This document shows positions 12,280-24,570 of a stretch of DNA of 64,000 nt, in pieces. The notes below the pieces were generated by a model. It ran no database searches. It was not told the DNA's origin and was given only the letters and a program-made list of their open reading frames with translations. Made by a program: the position numbers and the translations under genes. Where the stretch lies: contig NGBS01000878.1 of assembly GCA_002245135.1 (NCBI GenBank), forward strand, positions 62,001 through 126,000, given 5' to 3'. Source of the stretch: Proteromonas lacertae (Eukaryota > Sar > Bigyra > Opalinata > Proteromonadidae). Every line of letters begins with the position of its first letter. The stretch's first letter is position 1.

Positions 12280-13234
12280 CTATGTATATCTCTTATCATT
12301 ATCTAATTCTTTCAATATATAATCCATAATAGCATCTCCTCTATTTCCTAAAGCAGCTTCTTTTATCTGTTCCCTCAATACATCATTCGCTACAAACGAA
12401 TCAGGGACAGGAAGATCAAATATATAATACTCACTTCCATGTTTGATTGTTCTTTGAGGATTTAATTTTTTTAATCCATTTAATATCCTTTCATTGGTAG
12501 GATGTACAACAGCACCAAATCTTTTAATACCATTCTGAATTGCCATCTATTTATTTAAACATAATAATATTTTTTATTTATACTAGCGATAATGCATATA
12601 ATAATGCACTTCCTAATCCACATCCTTGGTAACTGTCTAATACAGTTACAGTCCACTCAGCTAGCTCTGAATCGTCATATTCTCTAATATACCTCCCTAC
12701 TGCTATTCCATTATCAGTAGAGTGTGGATCTGGACTGGTCATTAATACACAAAATGCAAAATGATCAACATAATCTAAACGAGATAAATAATCTAATTGT
12801 TCTTGCGACAATGCTTTTATTGGATGCATGAAACGTAGAAACAATGAATTTGGTGATATTAAAGATAATGCTGATACTAATCTTGCTTGATCTGATGGAA
12901 TGACTGGTCTAATTAACACTTCTAAATCTGGTTTTATTTGATATCTATATGTAATAAGTACAAATAAAGTTATGTAGTGATACATTAAACTATGTTGCGA
13001 TATGAAAAGAGCTTCGTTCATTTTATTAATCTGCTTTCCTTTTGCTACTATCTTACCAATCATTTCACTTAATGCTAATTGATCTCCTGAATCTAACGCT
13101 TGTTGATACAATTCATCGAACAAAGGCTTTAAATCTTCTAATGTCAGTTCAATATCTGGTAGTTTCAATATTCTTCTTTCTATTGTATCAAAACTTTGCT
13201 GAGTCATTTTATCTTTTGTATACTTGGTTGACAT
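12280..13234 (-). CDS. GNAT-family N-acetyltransferase, Pat-like
   Basis: The C-terminal two thirds match a GCN5-related acetyltransferase fold: IRPVIPSDQARLVSAL, SLFLRFMHPIKALS, YVDHFAFCVL, GIAVGRYI, AEWTVTVLDSYQGCGLGSALL (acetyl-CoA loop QGCGLGSA) and FGAVVHPTNERIL. The pattern is close to the acetyltransferase part of bacterial Pat/acyl-CoA-synthetase-linked lysine acetylases. An N-terminal helical part of about 100 residues (LKPLFDELYQQALDSGDQ) has no assignment. Two introns: about 12547-12583, joining ALSL to MAIQNG, and a 39-nt intron near 12945-12983. The start at 13234 is the first ATG giving MSTKYTKDK and lies 82 bp from the divergent TOM1-like gene. Target unknown. Confidence 0.7.
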
Positions 13235-13316
13235 TTTTAGATTTTTTAACTTTTTTGAATAAACAAAACTTGAGATAATCGAGCTTTTCTTCACACGAAG
13301 AGTTATACTCAATTCT

Positions 13317-14570
13317 ATGGCAGAGGATGTATTATTTCTGCAAAATATTTTTTCTAGAAAGTTTTAAAAGCAACATCAAAAGATTTAGCAGCACCAGATT
13401 GGTCTATAAATATCGATCTTTGCGATTACGTTAATCAAAGGTATAATCTTTCATAATCATTTTAATTTAGAGGGGAATCTGGAGCTGCAGAAGTAACAGA
13501 GTTACTAAAGCACAGGCTTAACAATAAAAACAAAAAAATATGCTACCTTGGATTAATATTGTCAGAATCATTGATGAAAAATTGTGGACCTCCACTCCAT
13601 CATGCATTTTGTGAAAAAACATTTTTAGATTTTGTTGCTAATTTGGGAAGAGGGAAGAAAGTATATTCTATACTAATAGTCTATGTAACAATAATAGGGA
13701 GAAGAGAATCAAAAGAAAGCACTGCAACTAATACAATCCTGGGCATTCTCATTCAGGAAACAAAAGAGTGAGTATCCTTTATTTCAGAAGTTATATGGCG
13801 CAATGAAGAGTGTAGAAGATATAGAATTTGATGCTGATAAAGATGTAGAAATATTCGAACCTCTTACAGATATACCTTCCACCAATGTTCCATCAAAATC
13901 CGCAATTAACTTTGGTGAAGGTCCATTCGACAAATTGGAACGTGAATTAACAGAAGTACAATATCATTGTGATAGATATGAGAAATTATTAAGAAAATAT
14001 TTCAACGATGAATTAGATGATGAAGATAGATTGTTAGATGAAGAAGATTATTTGCTACAATGTAAACCTCGTATCCAGGAATTAATAGAAGCAGGAAGTG
14101 TTGGTTTATTCCCAGATAACGTCTATGAACACTGTTTTACTGCATTTGATAATACAAATAGAGTATTAGATTATAAAGAGAATGGATTTCCAGATTCTGA
14201 TGATGATGATGATGAAAGTAATAGAAAAAGTAAAAAGACAAAGAAAGCTAATAAGAAAAAGACTGGTGCTGCTGTTGTAGAAAAGAAGAAGAAAGTAGAA
14301 AAGAAAAAGAAAGTTGAAGTTGAAGATGATGATGATGATGAAGGAAGTAGTGATGAAGAACCATTATCAGATGATTCAGATGAGAAGGCAAAGAAATCAA
14401 AAGATATTGATGATGAAGATATCGATATATTCTTTAATCAAAGAGCTAATGATAAAACAGCAATGGATGATGAGAAGAAGAAGAAGAAGAAGAAAAGTGA
14501 AGAAGGAGGAGAAGAGAAGAAAGAACCTGATGATGCAATGGCAATATTGGATGAGATATTGAATAGTTAA
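13317..14570 (+). CDS. TOM1/GGA-like protein with VHS and GAT domains
   Basis: Endosomal sorting adaptor of the TOM1 type. The VHS domain begins right at the N-terminus (KVLKATSKDLAAPDWS, INIDLCDYVNQ, SLMKNCGPPLHHAFCEKTF, WAFSFRK). The GAT domain follows at about residues 170-260 (FDKLERELTEVQYHCDRYEKLL ... PRIQELIEAGSVG). The C-terminal third is a low-complexity Lys/Asp/Glu region ending MAILDEILNS. Introns: 13329-13357 (29 nt), about 13441-13470 and 13662-13698. VHS-GAT proteins bind ubiquitin and clathrin on endosomes; in amoebae they stand in for ESCRT-0, which is family knowledge. The charged tail is unusual and shows no clathrin box by eye. Confidence 0.85.
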
Positions 14571-14689
14571 ATTACTAATAATATAGTTTTATTTTTTATA
14601 TGAGAAAAGAAAAGTATTATTTTGTAGTTTTATTATTATTATTATTATTATATGTTCTTTGTTATATTATCTAGTATAAAACAAATATT

Positions 14690-16445
14690 CATTATTATAT
14701 TATTTTAATATCAAACTAGAATATAATCTCTTTTACATATCTATTCTTTTTCAATTCTTTTTTTAAATATTTTATTCCATTTGAATCAATATTGTTTTTC
14801 TCTATATCAATTCTACAACAATCATTAATTCTCTTTAAACTATTAATCAAATATTATAATCCATCAGAAGATATTCCCATTTCTATACAATTATGATTTA
14901 CAATTATTATACTTGAACAATTTATTGTTTTATAATATTCATCATCATCATACATCAACAAATTCAAATATGGAAGATAATTTTTTCATTCCTAAATCTC
15001 CAATCTCATTTGAATGCAGTTTCACATTTTTAAGATTTGAAAACTTAGAAATATTATCTACTATTATATCTACACTTTCATAAGTTAATTTATAATCTAA
15101 ATTATTGAATAATATATTATCATACGGCTTAATTTATATCTTTCACTTCTATTAATTCATCTTTTCTTAATGAAATGAATGATTTAAAAAAATCATCATC
15201 TATTCTTGATTTACGAAGATTTAAAACATTCTTTTCATTTACTACATATTTAATTATTTTTGGAATGTCTTTATCAATTAATAATTCTTTATTTCCATTT
15301 AACTCAAAGTCTATTTTAGTTATAGGGAATTTGGAAAATAAAACTTTCAATCCTTTTGAAGAATAAATACTAAATTTGTTATTGATATTTATCTTGTTTA
15401 GATATGGATATTATATTCATTTGTAATAAATAAAATTCATCTAAAAATTACTAGATCAATATCATGTTATTAATAGATATAATATGGAAGTATCAATTTC
15501 CATTCAACTAAGGATAAATTGTTTGCTATTACAAAGAATAAAAGAATGCACAATACATCTAAAATTCAAATATTTTAATTTCATTAATGGAATTGCTTTA
15601 ACAAATGATTCAATGAAATTAAAAGAAAAACCACAGCGCGATATATCTAATTCTTGCAGATTTGATAATCTAGAAAAGTATGATCCAAATAATGATTGAT
15701 ATTTCATATGATATATAATAGACGTCTATAAATTATAGAGATAATATAACGAACTTTAGTTTAGTTGGATTGATTAATTTCAGTATTCTAAACAAATAAT
15801 CAATTCCTTCTTCACAAATACACAAACAATAATAATCCACTATAATTATTTCTATATCATCTACATCATTATTAATTCTGAATATTTCTTCATCTAAATA
15901 CCCTTCATTATATTTACATTTATGATGTACTTGAAATTTCATTTTTTCTTTTATATCACTATAATAATAGGAATTACTATATCTTTAGATGTTCATTAGC
16001 AACAGAATTGCCAAAGCTCTTTCGTTAGCTTTATTGTTGTATGATTTTATTAAATCATCTCTAATATCTATTCATCATTATTATACTATTAATACAATTC
16101 CATTTTTTGCTATTCAAGTAGTAATAGGATGAATATAGAGCTGGAAGTAATATTATATCATTATTATATAATGTTTCTTTTCTTTCTTTACATATCATCA
16201 TATTACTTTTATCATCTCTCAATATTTCACTGATTTTTATTATTTCTTTTCTCAACTCTTTTAAACTCAATCTATCTTTATCATTCACTTTTAATATTCT
16301 ATATATCATTTCTTTCATCGTTCTATTACATTCTACTTCATAATTATATCTACATCTTCTTTTGTTTTATTCATATTATTATCTTCATTGAATGGTAATT
16401 TCTTGTTTATTATTTCAAATAATATACATCCAATTGACCAAATAT
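14690..16445 (-). pseudogene. truncated protein kinase C-lobe joined to RNI-type leucine-rich repeats
   Basis: Reading on the minus strand, 16330-16440 encodes IWSIGCILFEIINKKLPFNE, typical of subdomain IX of a protein kinase, followed by ILKVNDKDRLSLKELRK (subdomain XI). Nothing upstream to 16660 looks like an N-lobe, HRD or DFG segment, so the kinase is cut at its front. Further on come leucine-rich fragments: LSNLQELDISRCGFSF (15600-15690) and LKNVKLHSNEIGDLGMKKL (14970-15045), typical of ribonuclease-inhibitor-like repeats. The frame changes several times; some switches could be tiny introns, others not. Most likely the remains of a member of a kinase-LRR family. A fast-evolving functional gene with unrecognised introns is the alternative. 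Confidence 0.5.
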
Positions 16446-16665
16446 ACTGTAAATAAACTAAAATACTAGTACAGCAAATTGCAATAAAGACGACAAAACA
16501 TTATCTATAAATGAATTTAGCAAAAACATTAAATTCTGTTTCAAAAATAGATTCGTTTTGTTTACATTTTTTTTTTTTTTTTAAAACATAATAAGATTAT
16601 ACAAAACCTAAAATATCTGTTAAAACTATAAAAAAGTAAACTTTTATAAAATAATCATTAAATAT

Positions 16666-19600
16666 TTATATATCTATATTATGACCTCTATTTTTCAATT
16701 CTATACAAGACTTGAAGTAAGAGTAATGTTTGGTTATAATCCATTCATTGGTAGGTGTTATTCGAAAATTATTATACCAAAAAGCTTCTGAAAATCCTTT
16801 GCAAGATAATCCATTTTCTTTATACTTCGTGTTAGTTAATTCCATTGCTTTCATAAACACCAATGTCTTGATTTTATCTGATCCTGGTATATGAAATGTT
16901 TTAAACAACTTCTTAAACTCACCATAAAAGAATGTGTTTGAATTTTGGTTTGAAGAGGAATATACACTTGCTAATCTCTTTAATGTATATTCTTTTATTA
17001 GATTTCTATATTTTAACCTACATAACACACCTCTAGAAAAACTTTGGATTTTAATCATTGAGTCTATGTTTACATAATCCTCTAATTCTTCTAAATAGCA
17101 TTTCAGCAATGATTCCATAGTCTATGTATTATTAATAAATAATAATAACGGTTATACTCTTCCTAACTCCACAATATTTCTTTCTCCTTCACACACAGTA
17201 AAAGTTTTAATATTTAATAATGCTTTCTGCAAACATTGTTTAGTAAGGAATATCTTTGAATCAATTATTGTCTAAAAGGATTAGAATATGAATGAAAAAA
17301 AAAGAAAAAAGAATTTGCTAGCGGTGGGGTTTGAACCCACGAGTGACTGAACACACCAGATCTTAAGTCTGGCCCCTTGGACCAACTCGGGCACACTAGC
17401 TGACTGAAAATCAACTCAAATTAGGATTTATAAATAATACCTGAATCATTGTTTCATCTGTAACAACAACATCAAGCGATGATAGCTTCTCAATAACTGA
17501 CTCACCAAATCTATTGGGATTATATATATTATTATACAGAGATTTAACTATCAATAAATAAGCTTTTGTCAATTCTAGTCTCCATTTAAGTTTATGACAA
17601 CAATATCCATTGCAACACGTTTTAATGCCTATGATGGAACAAAATGTTCTTAAATGTGGATCTATTTTACCTATTATCACACATGACTGTATAAACTGGT
17701 TAACACGATACACAATATCAGTTGGTGTTTTAAAGTTCACAATGAAATAATAAAGAGCAATTTTCTGTGGGTCAAACTTCTGTTCATCCATCTTTTCTAT
17801 GAATTGAAGGAATAATTCCTTCATTATTCCATATATTTCCTCCTTAGACATTAACTCCTCTATCTTCATATTACTTTTACCTAATTTATACAGCCCATTT
17901 TCTCTATGAGTTTTCCATGTTTTATCATTTGCTACTCTCTTTATATCATCCATAAACAAATCATCAGGAACTTCATAAAACTGTAAAAGTTTATAAAAAT
18001 GAGAATGTTTTTGATGTATATATTCACTATTCTAACAATACAATATAATAATTATAATATATACTTTCATATATTGTAATAAATAAATAATTATATCTTT
18101 TACAGTCTTTTCATTAAATCCATGATAAATTGATTCTGTAAATAGTGATAAATCAGCTGTTAATGATGAATTTAATGTTTTTTGAAGCCATAATTGGAAG
18201 AGTAACAATCTTCTTTCTTCAGAGAGTTGTTCGTTTAATTCTTTTGATGATAATTTATCAACTGGAGTAATATTATGCTATAAAATAATAAAAATATAAA
18301 ACAAATACTTTCTGTGAGATTTTCTTTAAATTAGTATTTATTTCTTCTCGATCATTTAATAATTTTGAATGTTCTTTCTGTAATATTTCATAATCATTTA
18401 TCATTTTCTTATAGGATTGTCTTATGTCAAAAATATGACGATTTGTTTTATCTATACTATCTGTCAGTATATCAAATTAATGGAAAATAATAAAGATTGG
18501 TTTTGTTAAAAATAAAGATATTCATTTTTATCTCCTTTTCAAGTTCATTATTCTCTTCTTTTAATTTTTCACATATTTCACATTTTGTTGTAAATTGAAC
18601 TCCATTTTCTTTAAATACAATTTGACCTGATGATTGATATTTCTCTATTCCTTTATCTCTTAATAGGTAAATTATATTATTATAATCTTCTCTTTGGAAG
18701 TATAATGGTTTTAAAACATCTGTATCTTCTTTTGTGATTTCAGTTTCAATATATTTTACTAATATATCCATCTGATCTTTGAGAAATTTTCTTCTTACTC
18801 TTAACTATATAATATCAACAATAATATTTCATATATTATCATTATTATACTCTTAATGGTTTTAATATTGAATATATATTATCATTATCATTTGTTGTTA
18901 ACTTCCATAATGTTTCTATTAACATACTTTGACGATTTGAAGGTAATTTTGAAAATAGATTTTGAATCATTGTTATTGGATCTTTATCCTTTTCTATTTT
19001 ATTCTTTATTTCTTTTATTTCTTCCATTTTCTTCTGTACAATCTATATATTAATATTACATAATTTTTATTATTATACTAAAAAATAGGGTAATAATCCT
19101 TTATAACCTAATTCTTCAATTGGATAACTATCAGAATAATGATCATATATAGAATAACAGAATATTCTATATAACAATCTCAATATTCCTGTGTATTTTC
19201 CATATGATTGAGATAGACGATGTAAACAGTCTATTGCTACACATAAACAAGCAAGCTATATAGCAATAATAATATATAAATATAATTATCAATGTAAATA
19301 TATACATCTGGAAGATTATTCATTCTATTCCATTTCTGTAAAACACAAGAGTCTTCAAGGAATTCATAAGAACTAGTTTCACTATTAGATATCCAAAATG
19401 TTAATATTGATTGTAATATCCTTTTTTCTTCATCAGATCTATAGATAAATGAGTATTTAGCAAATATTAGTATATACTTAAAATCATCAATTGCAAAGAA
19501 TTTTTCTATTAAATATTCATTCAATGCTGGCTTTGTAACTGATTCTCTAAAGTCCTATAATGCGTTAGTAGGAAAAATGATACTTCTGGGAAAACAACGG

Positions 19601-19790
19601 TAGTAGATCTTCTTTCTGAATAATCTTCTCTGATTGATCCAATACTATTATCTTCGTCTAAACTAAAGGTGATAGAACAGGTTTTTGGTCTATTATCTGG
19701 CGTTCTAAAAGATAAAGATCTTGGTGAAGCTCTTGGTTTTATAACACTACTTGGAGGATGTGATTTGTAAGTATAAGTGTTTTGATCCAT
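16666..19790 (-). CDS. large conserved hypothetical protein with IQ motif and coiled coil
   Basis: I do not recognise the family. The model starts at 19790 (MDQNTYTYKSHPPSS), where a Ser/Pro-rich basic leader is followed by helical segments (FAIDDFKYILIFAKYSF; ILRLLYRIFCYSIYDHY), a coiled-coil stretch (LKEENNELEKEIKMN; YEILQKEHSKLLNDREEI), a helical block at 17411-17959 (MKELFLQFIEKMDEQKFD), and near the C-terminus a clear IQ motif IQSFSRGVLCRLKYR (about 17010-17055) that suggests calmodulin or light-chain binding. About ten introns of 29-60 nt can be placed in frame. One, 17272-17440, is much longer and contains a tRNA gene. If that intron is wrong, the locus is two genes, split near 17411 and 17118. 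Function unknown. Confidence 0.55.
17316..17400 (-). tRNA. tRNA-Leu (UAA anticodon)
   Basis: A full type II cloverleaf on the minus strand. The acceptor stem GCTAGTG pairs with CGCTAGC, including one T-G pair. The anticodon arm is CCAGA-CTTAAGA-TCTGG with anticodon TAA, followed by a long variable arm and T-arm box GGTTCAAACCC; discriminator base A at 17316. No tRNA intron is seen. TTA is probably a heavily used leucine codon here. The gene lies inside the inferred 169-nt intron (17272-17440) of the surrounding protein gene, on the same strand. Confidence 0.93.
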
Positions 19791-19919
19791 ACAAATATTT
19801 ATTTTGAAAAAACAGTTAAATTCAAACAAGTTTGGTTTGACAAATATATGATTTTTTTTTTTTTCTTTTCTTTTTTTCTCATCAATTACAGAATAAAATA
19901 AAATAAAAATAGATTTATT

Positions 19920-20519
19920 TTAATGTCTTTTGGATCTTATTCTTGTTTCCAAATCAATCATAGTCTTCTTCCAATCTTCATAGTTTTTGTCTTGTATATA
20001 ATACCAGCTGTAACAAGTAGCACCTTCCTGATTGTACCATTCTTTAACGACGTTTCTTGTATGTTCACACTTTTCAATACTATTATTTATATCAAATATT
20101 GTCTTCTCTAACATTGGCCTTACTGTCTTAGTTATATAATCATGCCTTGAATTAATATGAGAGATTAAACCTGATATATTGAACTTTGGAAGAGTAGTAG
20201 GTGGATTAACGTATTTCAGTTGGTGTTCATACAGTTCTATTTCTCTTTTTTTGCAGTATATTGTATCAAGAAGATATTCAATATTCACAGATTCAGATAT
20301 ATTGTTCAATTTACATAATTGCTATATAGAAGGTAAGTTATTATATGAATATTAGATATACTAGATAGTGGTTTGAATTGGATTGGTCTATATGTGGAAT
20401 TGATCCATCCATTTGCTGACTTTGGAAATACAATTTCAATTGAGATAAATCAATATATTGTATATTGAATTCTTTTGATATTTGTTCAATATATGATGTT
20501 AGTGAAGATGATAATTGAT

Positions 20520-20561
<42 letters not shown>

Positions 20562-21894
20562 ATTGTGATGTGTATATTAATTTCTTTTGATTTACTGATT
20601 TTAAAAACATTGATAATATTTGTTTATACAATCTCTGATTTGTTTCAATTAGATTTTTAATTATTTCACTATTCTCACTTACTATTCTCTATATGAAATA
20701 TAATAATGAATTAATTACTATTATATACGTCATAATAATTGATTCTTTCTATCTTCTTATGAGCTTTTTGTTGTTCTTCCAATATGTTGATTCTTTTCAT
20801 TTTTAATTCTTCATTTAATCTATCCAATACTTCTAATTTGTAATTTAATAATTCTGATTTTACATATTGATTGAAATTATTATTATTATTGCTATTGGTT
20901 ATTTCTATTGAATTATATATAATTTCAATCTCTTTTCTCAATTTTTTTGTTTCATTACTCATTGCCATATTATTAATAAAACTATTCCATTGGTTCATCC
21001 TTTTTTCTTTTAAACTATCCAATAGATTTAATTCATTTATATTCGTTTCATCATAAGGTTTGTATACTAAAATACTAGCCGTTTCTTCTCTTGTTATTTC
21101 ATTGATTGCTTTTAATATTAATAAAGGAGGTATATTATCTAGCACTTTACATTTTTCAGCTATTTCTTTCATCGGTATTATACTATCTTTATTGCTTGTT
21201 GTTGTGGTTATTGATGATTCTGTTATTTCTCTCAATATTTTACTATTTATACAAATTATTATAATAAATACATTATTAATTGTTTTACATCGTATATTTC
21301 ATAATTATTAGTATTAATTTCATTAAAATGGTTTATATTGGTAGTTATTTTATCATTATAAACATTCATTATATTAAATATATTGTCTATTTTATTAGAA
21401 TATCCATTATGTAATGATGTTGAAATTATTGAATCATTTATTTGTTTTTGATTATTATTGGATGTTTGATGAGTTATACTTAGTTCATCAGTTAGTGATT
21501 TATTCTCTACATTTAATTCGTATATTTTCTTTTTCAACATATTTCTTTTATTGATTAATTCAGCTCTTCTTTTCTGTTTTATATAATAAAGATATAATAT
21601 TAGTTGAATACTTTTAAATCAGATAGTTTTATTTCTTCTTTTTTAACTTCATTCCCTGAATATGCTTGAATTGTTCCTTTCATTTTTCTTATTGCTGATT
21701 TTGGTTTAACATTAGATGTAATCCAATCCCACACAAGAGCCATTTCTCCACGGCATATCATTTCTAGATCTTGTTTGGTTGGCATTGATTGATCTACATA
21801 TTTACCCTATACGAATAATATAATAGCCATATACCTGAGGTACAAATCCCATTGTCTTCAGCCAATTATCCAATCGATCAGAAGCACTTGACAT
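19920..21894 (-). CDS. HAUS5-like augmin complex subunit
   Basis: The N-terminus (MSSASDRLDNWLKTMGF, then LEMICRGEMALVWDWITSNV and KSAIRKMKGTIQAYSG) has the pattern of the HAUS5 head: short helix, LCLGQGADIW-like segment, then basic helix with R.I.G....YG. The rest is a long, mostly coiled-coil protein (ELNVENKSLTDELS; YKLEVLDRLNEELKMK), ending in MIDLETRIRSKRH. Introns near 21811-21838, 21560-21600, 21236-21258, 20310-20330 and others of 30-60 nt are needed. Augmin has eight subunits, binds existing microtubules and recruits gamma-tubulin to nucleate branches. The HAUS5 call rests on about 60 residues, so moderate confidence; another HAUS subunit or unrelated coiled-coil protein is possible. 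Confidence 0.55.
20527..20555. repeat. (TA)n microsatellite
   Basis: About 29 bases of TA repeat in an inferred intron of the HAUS5-like gene. Confidence 0.85.
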
Positions 21895-22709
21895 TATTTA
21901 TTCAAATTTCAAATTCAAAAAATACAAATCAGAATCAAACTTTTAAAACAATGATTTGAATATATTCAATACAGTGGTACATTGAGTTGTTAAAAATATC
22001 ATTATGTATATATTGAGACTTATACTTATATGTCTTCAAGTCAATTACTTCAGTGTCAGTCTTGGCTGAATTGTACTACATTGAGTCCATAATTCTAAAA
22101 TACGCAAGGTTAAGCTATGATATAGTCACATATTGTATAAAATGATTTATACTTGGAAGAAGTTGATGTAATTAATAAATAGGTAAGGTATATAGGAAAT
22201 ATATTTATATAGGTGTATCTTAATGCAAATTAATATGTGATAATTGTGTTTATTTTTTTGCGAAAATACGTATGACTGGACATATTCGTCATTTTAAACA
22301 ATAAATAAATATATATATATATGAAAGAATATAAAAACACATGTGGAATATATTGAAGTACTGAAGATTTATATGAATAGTAACGAATGATTAAACAACA
22401 ATTCAATTAATTATGAAGAGTGATTTCGTTATGATGCAAATATAAAAGGGGTATGAATTTAAGATAAGTAATACATTACATTTATAATTTAAAATATTTA
22501 TTGTTGTGAATTATTACTTTTGAATGATTCAGTAATTTCACATATATTACAACAATAGCTGTATATAATAATATATAAAAAGTATTTTTTCCGAAATATT
22601 AACTTTAAATTGAACATATTCATATGTTCTATTATTCCTTCGAGATTTTATTGGTTGTTCTTTAATAATTTTAATTTGTTTGCTATCTTAAAAAATCTGC
22701 TCATAATTT
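21895..22709. other. AT-rich intergenic stretch
   Basis: No coding, RNA or repeat feature seen. It separates the start of the HAUS5-like gene (minus) from the start of an EF-hand-like gene (plus), so it probably holds both promoters. Confidence 0.6.
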
Positions 22710-23718
22710 ATGATTAACCCAGATTCTATACAATTGTCCAGCAGGAGCGATATAAAAATCACAGATAAAGTAATTCACATTATTTTTAATTGCACTAGAA
22801 AGCTCCTCAAAACACCAGTAAATTACTTACAATAAATTGTCAGGATAAATTTCAGAAAGAAATATCGTTTGTTAGTATGTCATTATCCAGAACATTATTT
22901 TGTATAAGAAATTGGGCTTATTTTCTTTTTTTTAGTTAGCAATAATAATGTCAATTCAATTTGCAAGTCTTATGACAAGTTATTAGACGAAACAAAGCCT
23001 CATTCTATCCATAAGATAGATATCTACAACCAGTTATTATCAGGTAATGTATTCATAGATATGTTTTTTGATGATAGTATTTCTCTATTTTTTAAGTTAT
23101 ATAGACTCAATTTATTTTGATAATTATTTTCAATTCGTCTGTCTCTTCTCATTCTTCAATATAGACCAGATAACTTCAATGTTGCTGACATTGTCCAAGG
23201 TACGCAGTAGTGTGTTTATGACAAAAGCAGAAGTTATGAAATTTATTAGTGATTATTCACTCTCACCTTCATTCTACAATGATTTGCTGTTATTTGATTT
23301 TTATTCAGCTAGTGATAAACCTTCACCAACTAATGAACGTTATTCTGTTAGCAACTTCATATATTTATGTGAAAATAACTTACAGTATATTAATGCAATT
23401 CATTCTCTTCGTCAGTCTATGAAACAATCCATATTTAGTAAGTCAGAATATAAGGCAATTGTTAATAGAATGTTATGTAAGTATTATCCAACATTCACTA
23501 AATACACACATGAAAGTTGTTTTGATAGATTAAAAAGAAAATTATTCACAAATGATCCTTGTCCTGATGAGTATGACTATGGTTTATCTGATCCTACACC
23601 AGAATGTTTCAAACATGTTATTTCTTTATTAGAAAGACAATTTGATAATTCAAATATTACCCAATCGCATAGTTCAGCTACATATGGAAGAATTGATATA
23701 GAAAGTCGTTCACATTGA
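22710..23718 (+). CDS. divergent EF-hand-like protein, older paralogue of cassette gene A
   Basis: Same layout as the two A genes of the inverted cassette but clearly diverged. I start at 22710 (MINPDSIQLSSRSDIK). Exons join through introns near 22771-22799, 22819-22856 and 22908-22937 into SNNNVNSICKSY, then IYFDNYFQFVCLFSFFNID, VFMTKAEVMKFISDYSLS, and FIYLCENNLQYINAIHSL. The spacing of these helices resembles EF-hand pairs of the calcineurin-B/NCS type (loop, then TKEEV..F; EF...CE.N...L..L), but the acidic calcium ligands are missing, so calcium binding is doubtful. The tail carries ESCF and PCPDEYDYGL, shared with A. No signal peptide. Function unknown; it lies in tandem just upstream of the left cassette. 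Confidence 0.65.
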
Positions 23719-24570
23719 TAATAGTACTCTTCGTATAATACATATTTTACTTATATAGGTTTCTGATAAATTATAATAGCATTATACTAATTATTTTATT
23801 ATCTAATTAATCTTTATCTATATCTATATATATTACAAAACATAATTATTTAACACTTAAGATATATACAAAATCATTACAGATCCATCGTAAATGAAAA
23901 TGATTATTTTATATAGGCTTGATTCCTAACAAATAGTGAATTATCATTTCTCTAAATTTCAACCCAATGAAATAAAAATATGCTCCCCAGATATGCCAAT
24001 GATGTATAGATGCTGATATATTTAGAAGGAAGGGTGATAGTGTTCAGTTTAGTATAAGATGGACGTTTTAGAATCCAGGATGTTTTAAATTGCATTATCA
24101 AGTAATTTATAAAAGATGAAAAATGTATATATTTATGTTATGATAATTTATTAAGATGTGATTATGTTTTAAGAATGGCCATCCTATGTTTAATAGTGAG
24201 GATTATTCTAATAACAAAAATGATATATTATATATTTTCTTTATTCTTTTTTCTCTCCATTCCCTCTCATTACCTTTATTTATATTATTTTGATAGATAT
24301 ACTGCAAAAAGGTGTTGCATCGATGAAGTAACACAATAATATTAGTAAAATGTGTAATGCGTTGTAAATAGTATAATATGGATTTAATTTTTATTTTATC
24401 TCTGATGATCGTGTAATTTTCGCAATATCTACATAATACAAATGCATCTGTAAAATCTTTATCTAATTCTGCATAGTAGAGCATGTTCTTATTAAAAATC
24501 GTGTTATGTTCTTTCATAGAGAGTAAATGAATTTTATTGGTCGGTTATTAAAAACTAATTAAGTATTTAT
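23719..24570. other. intergenic region before left cassette arm
   Basis: AT-rich, no gene supported. It contains a 55-bp island at 24158-24212 that recurs inverted at 53084-53138, and between 24213 and about 24530 a stretch with no match to the corresponding place on the right. The cassette arm proper begins at about 24530. Confidence 0.6.
24158..24212 (+). repeat. 55-bp outer island of the inverted repeat, left copy
   Basis: By eye all 55 bases match the reverse complement of 53084-53138. It lies outside the main arm, separated by about 320 bp of unrelated sequence. Weaker similarity continues outward for roughly 80 bp. Confidence 0.85.
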
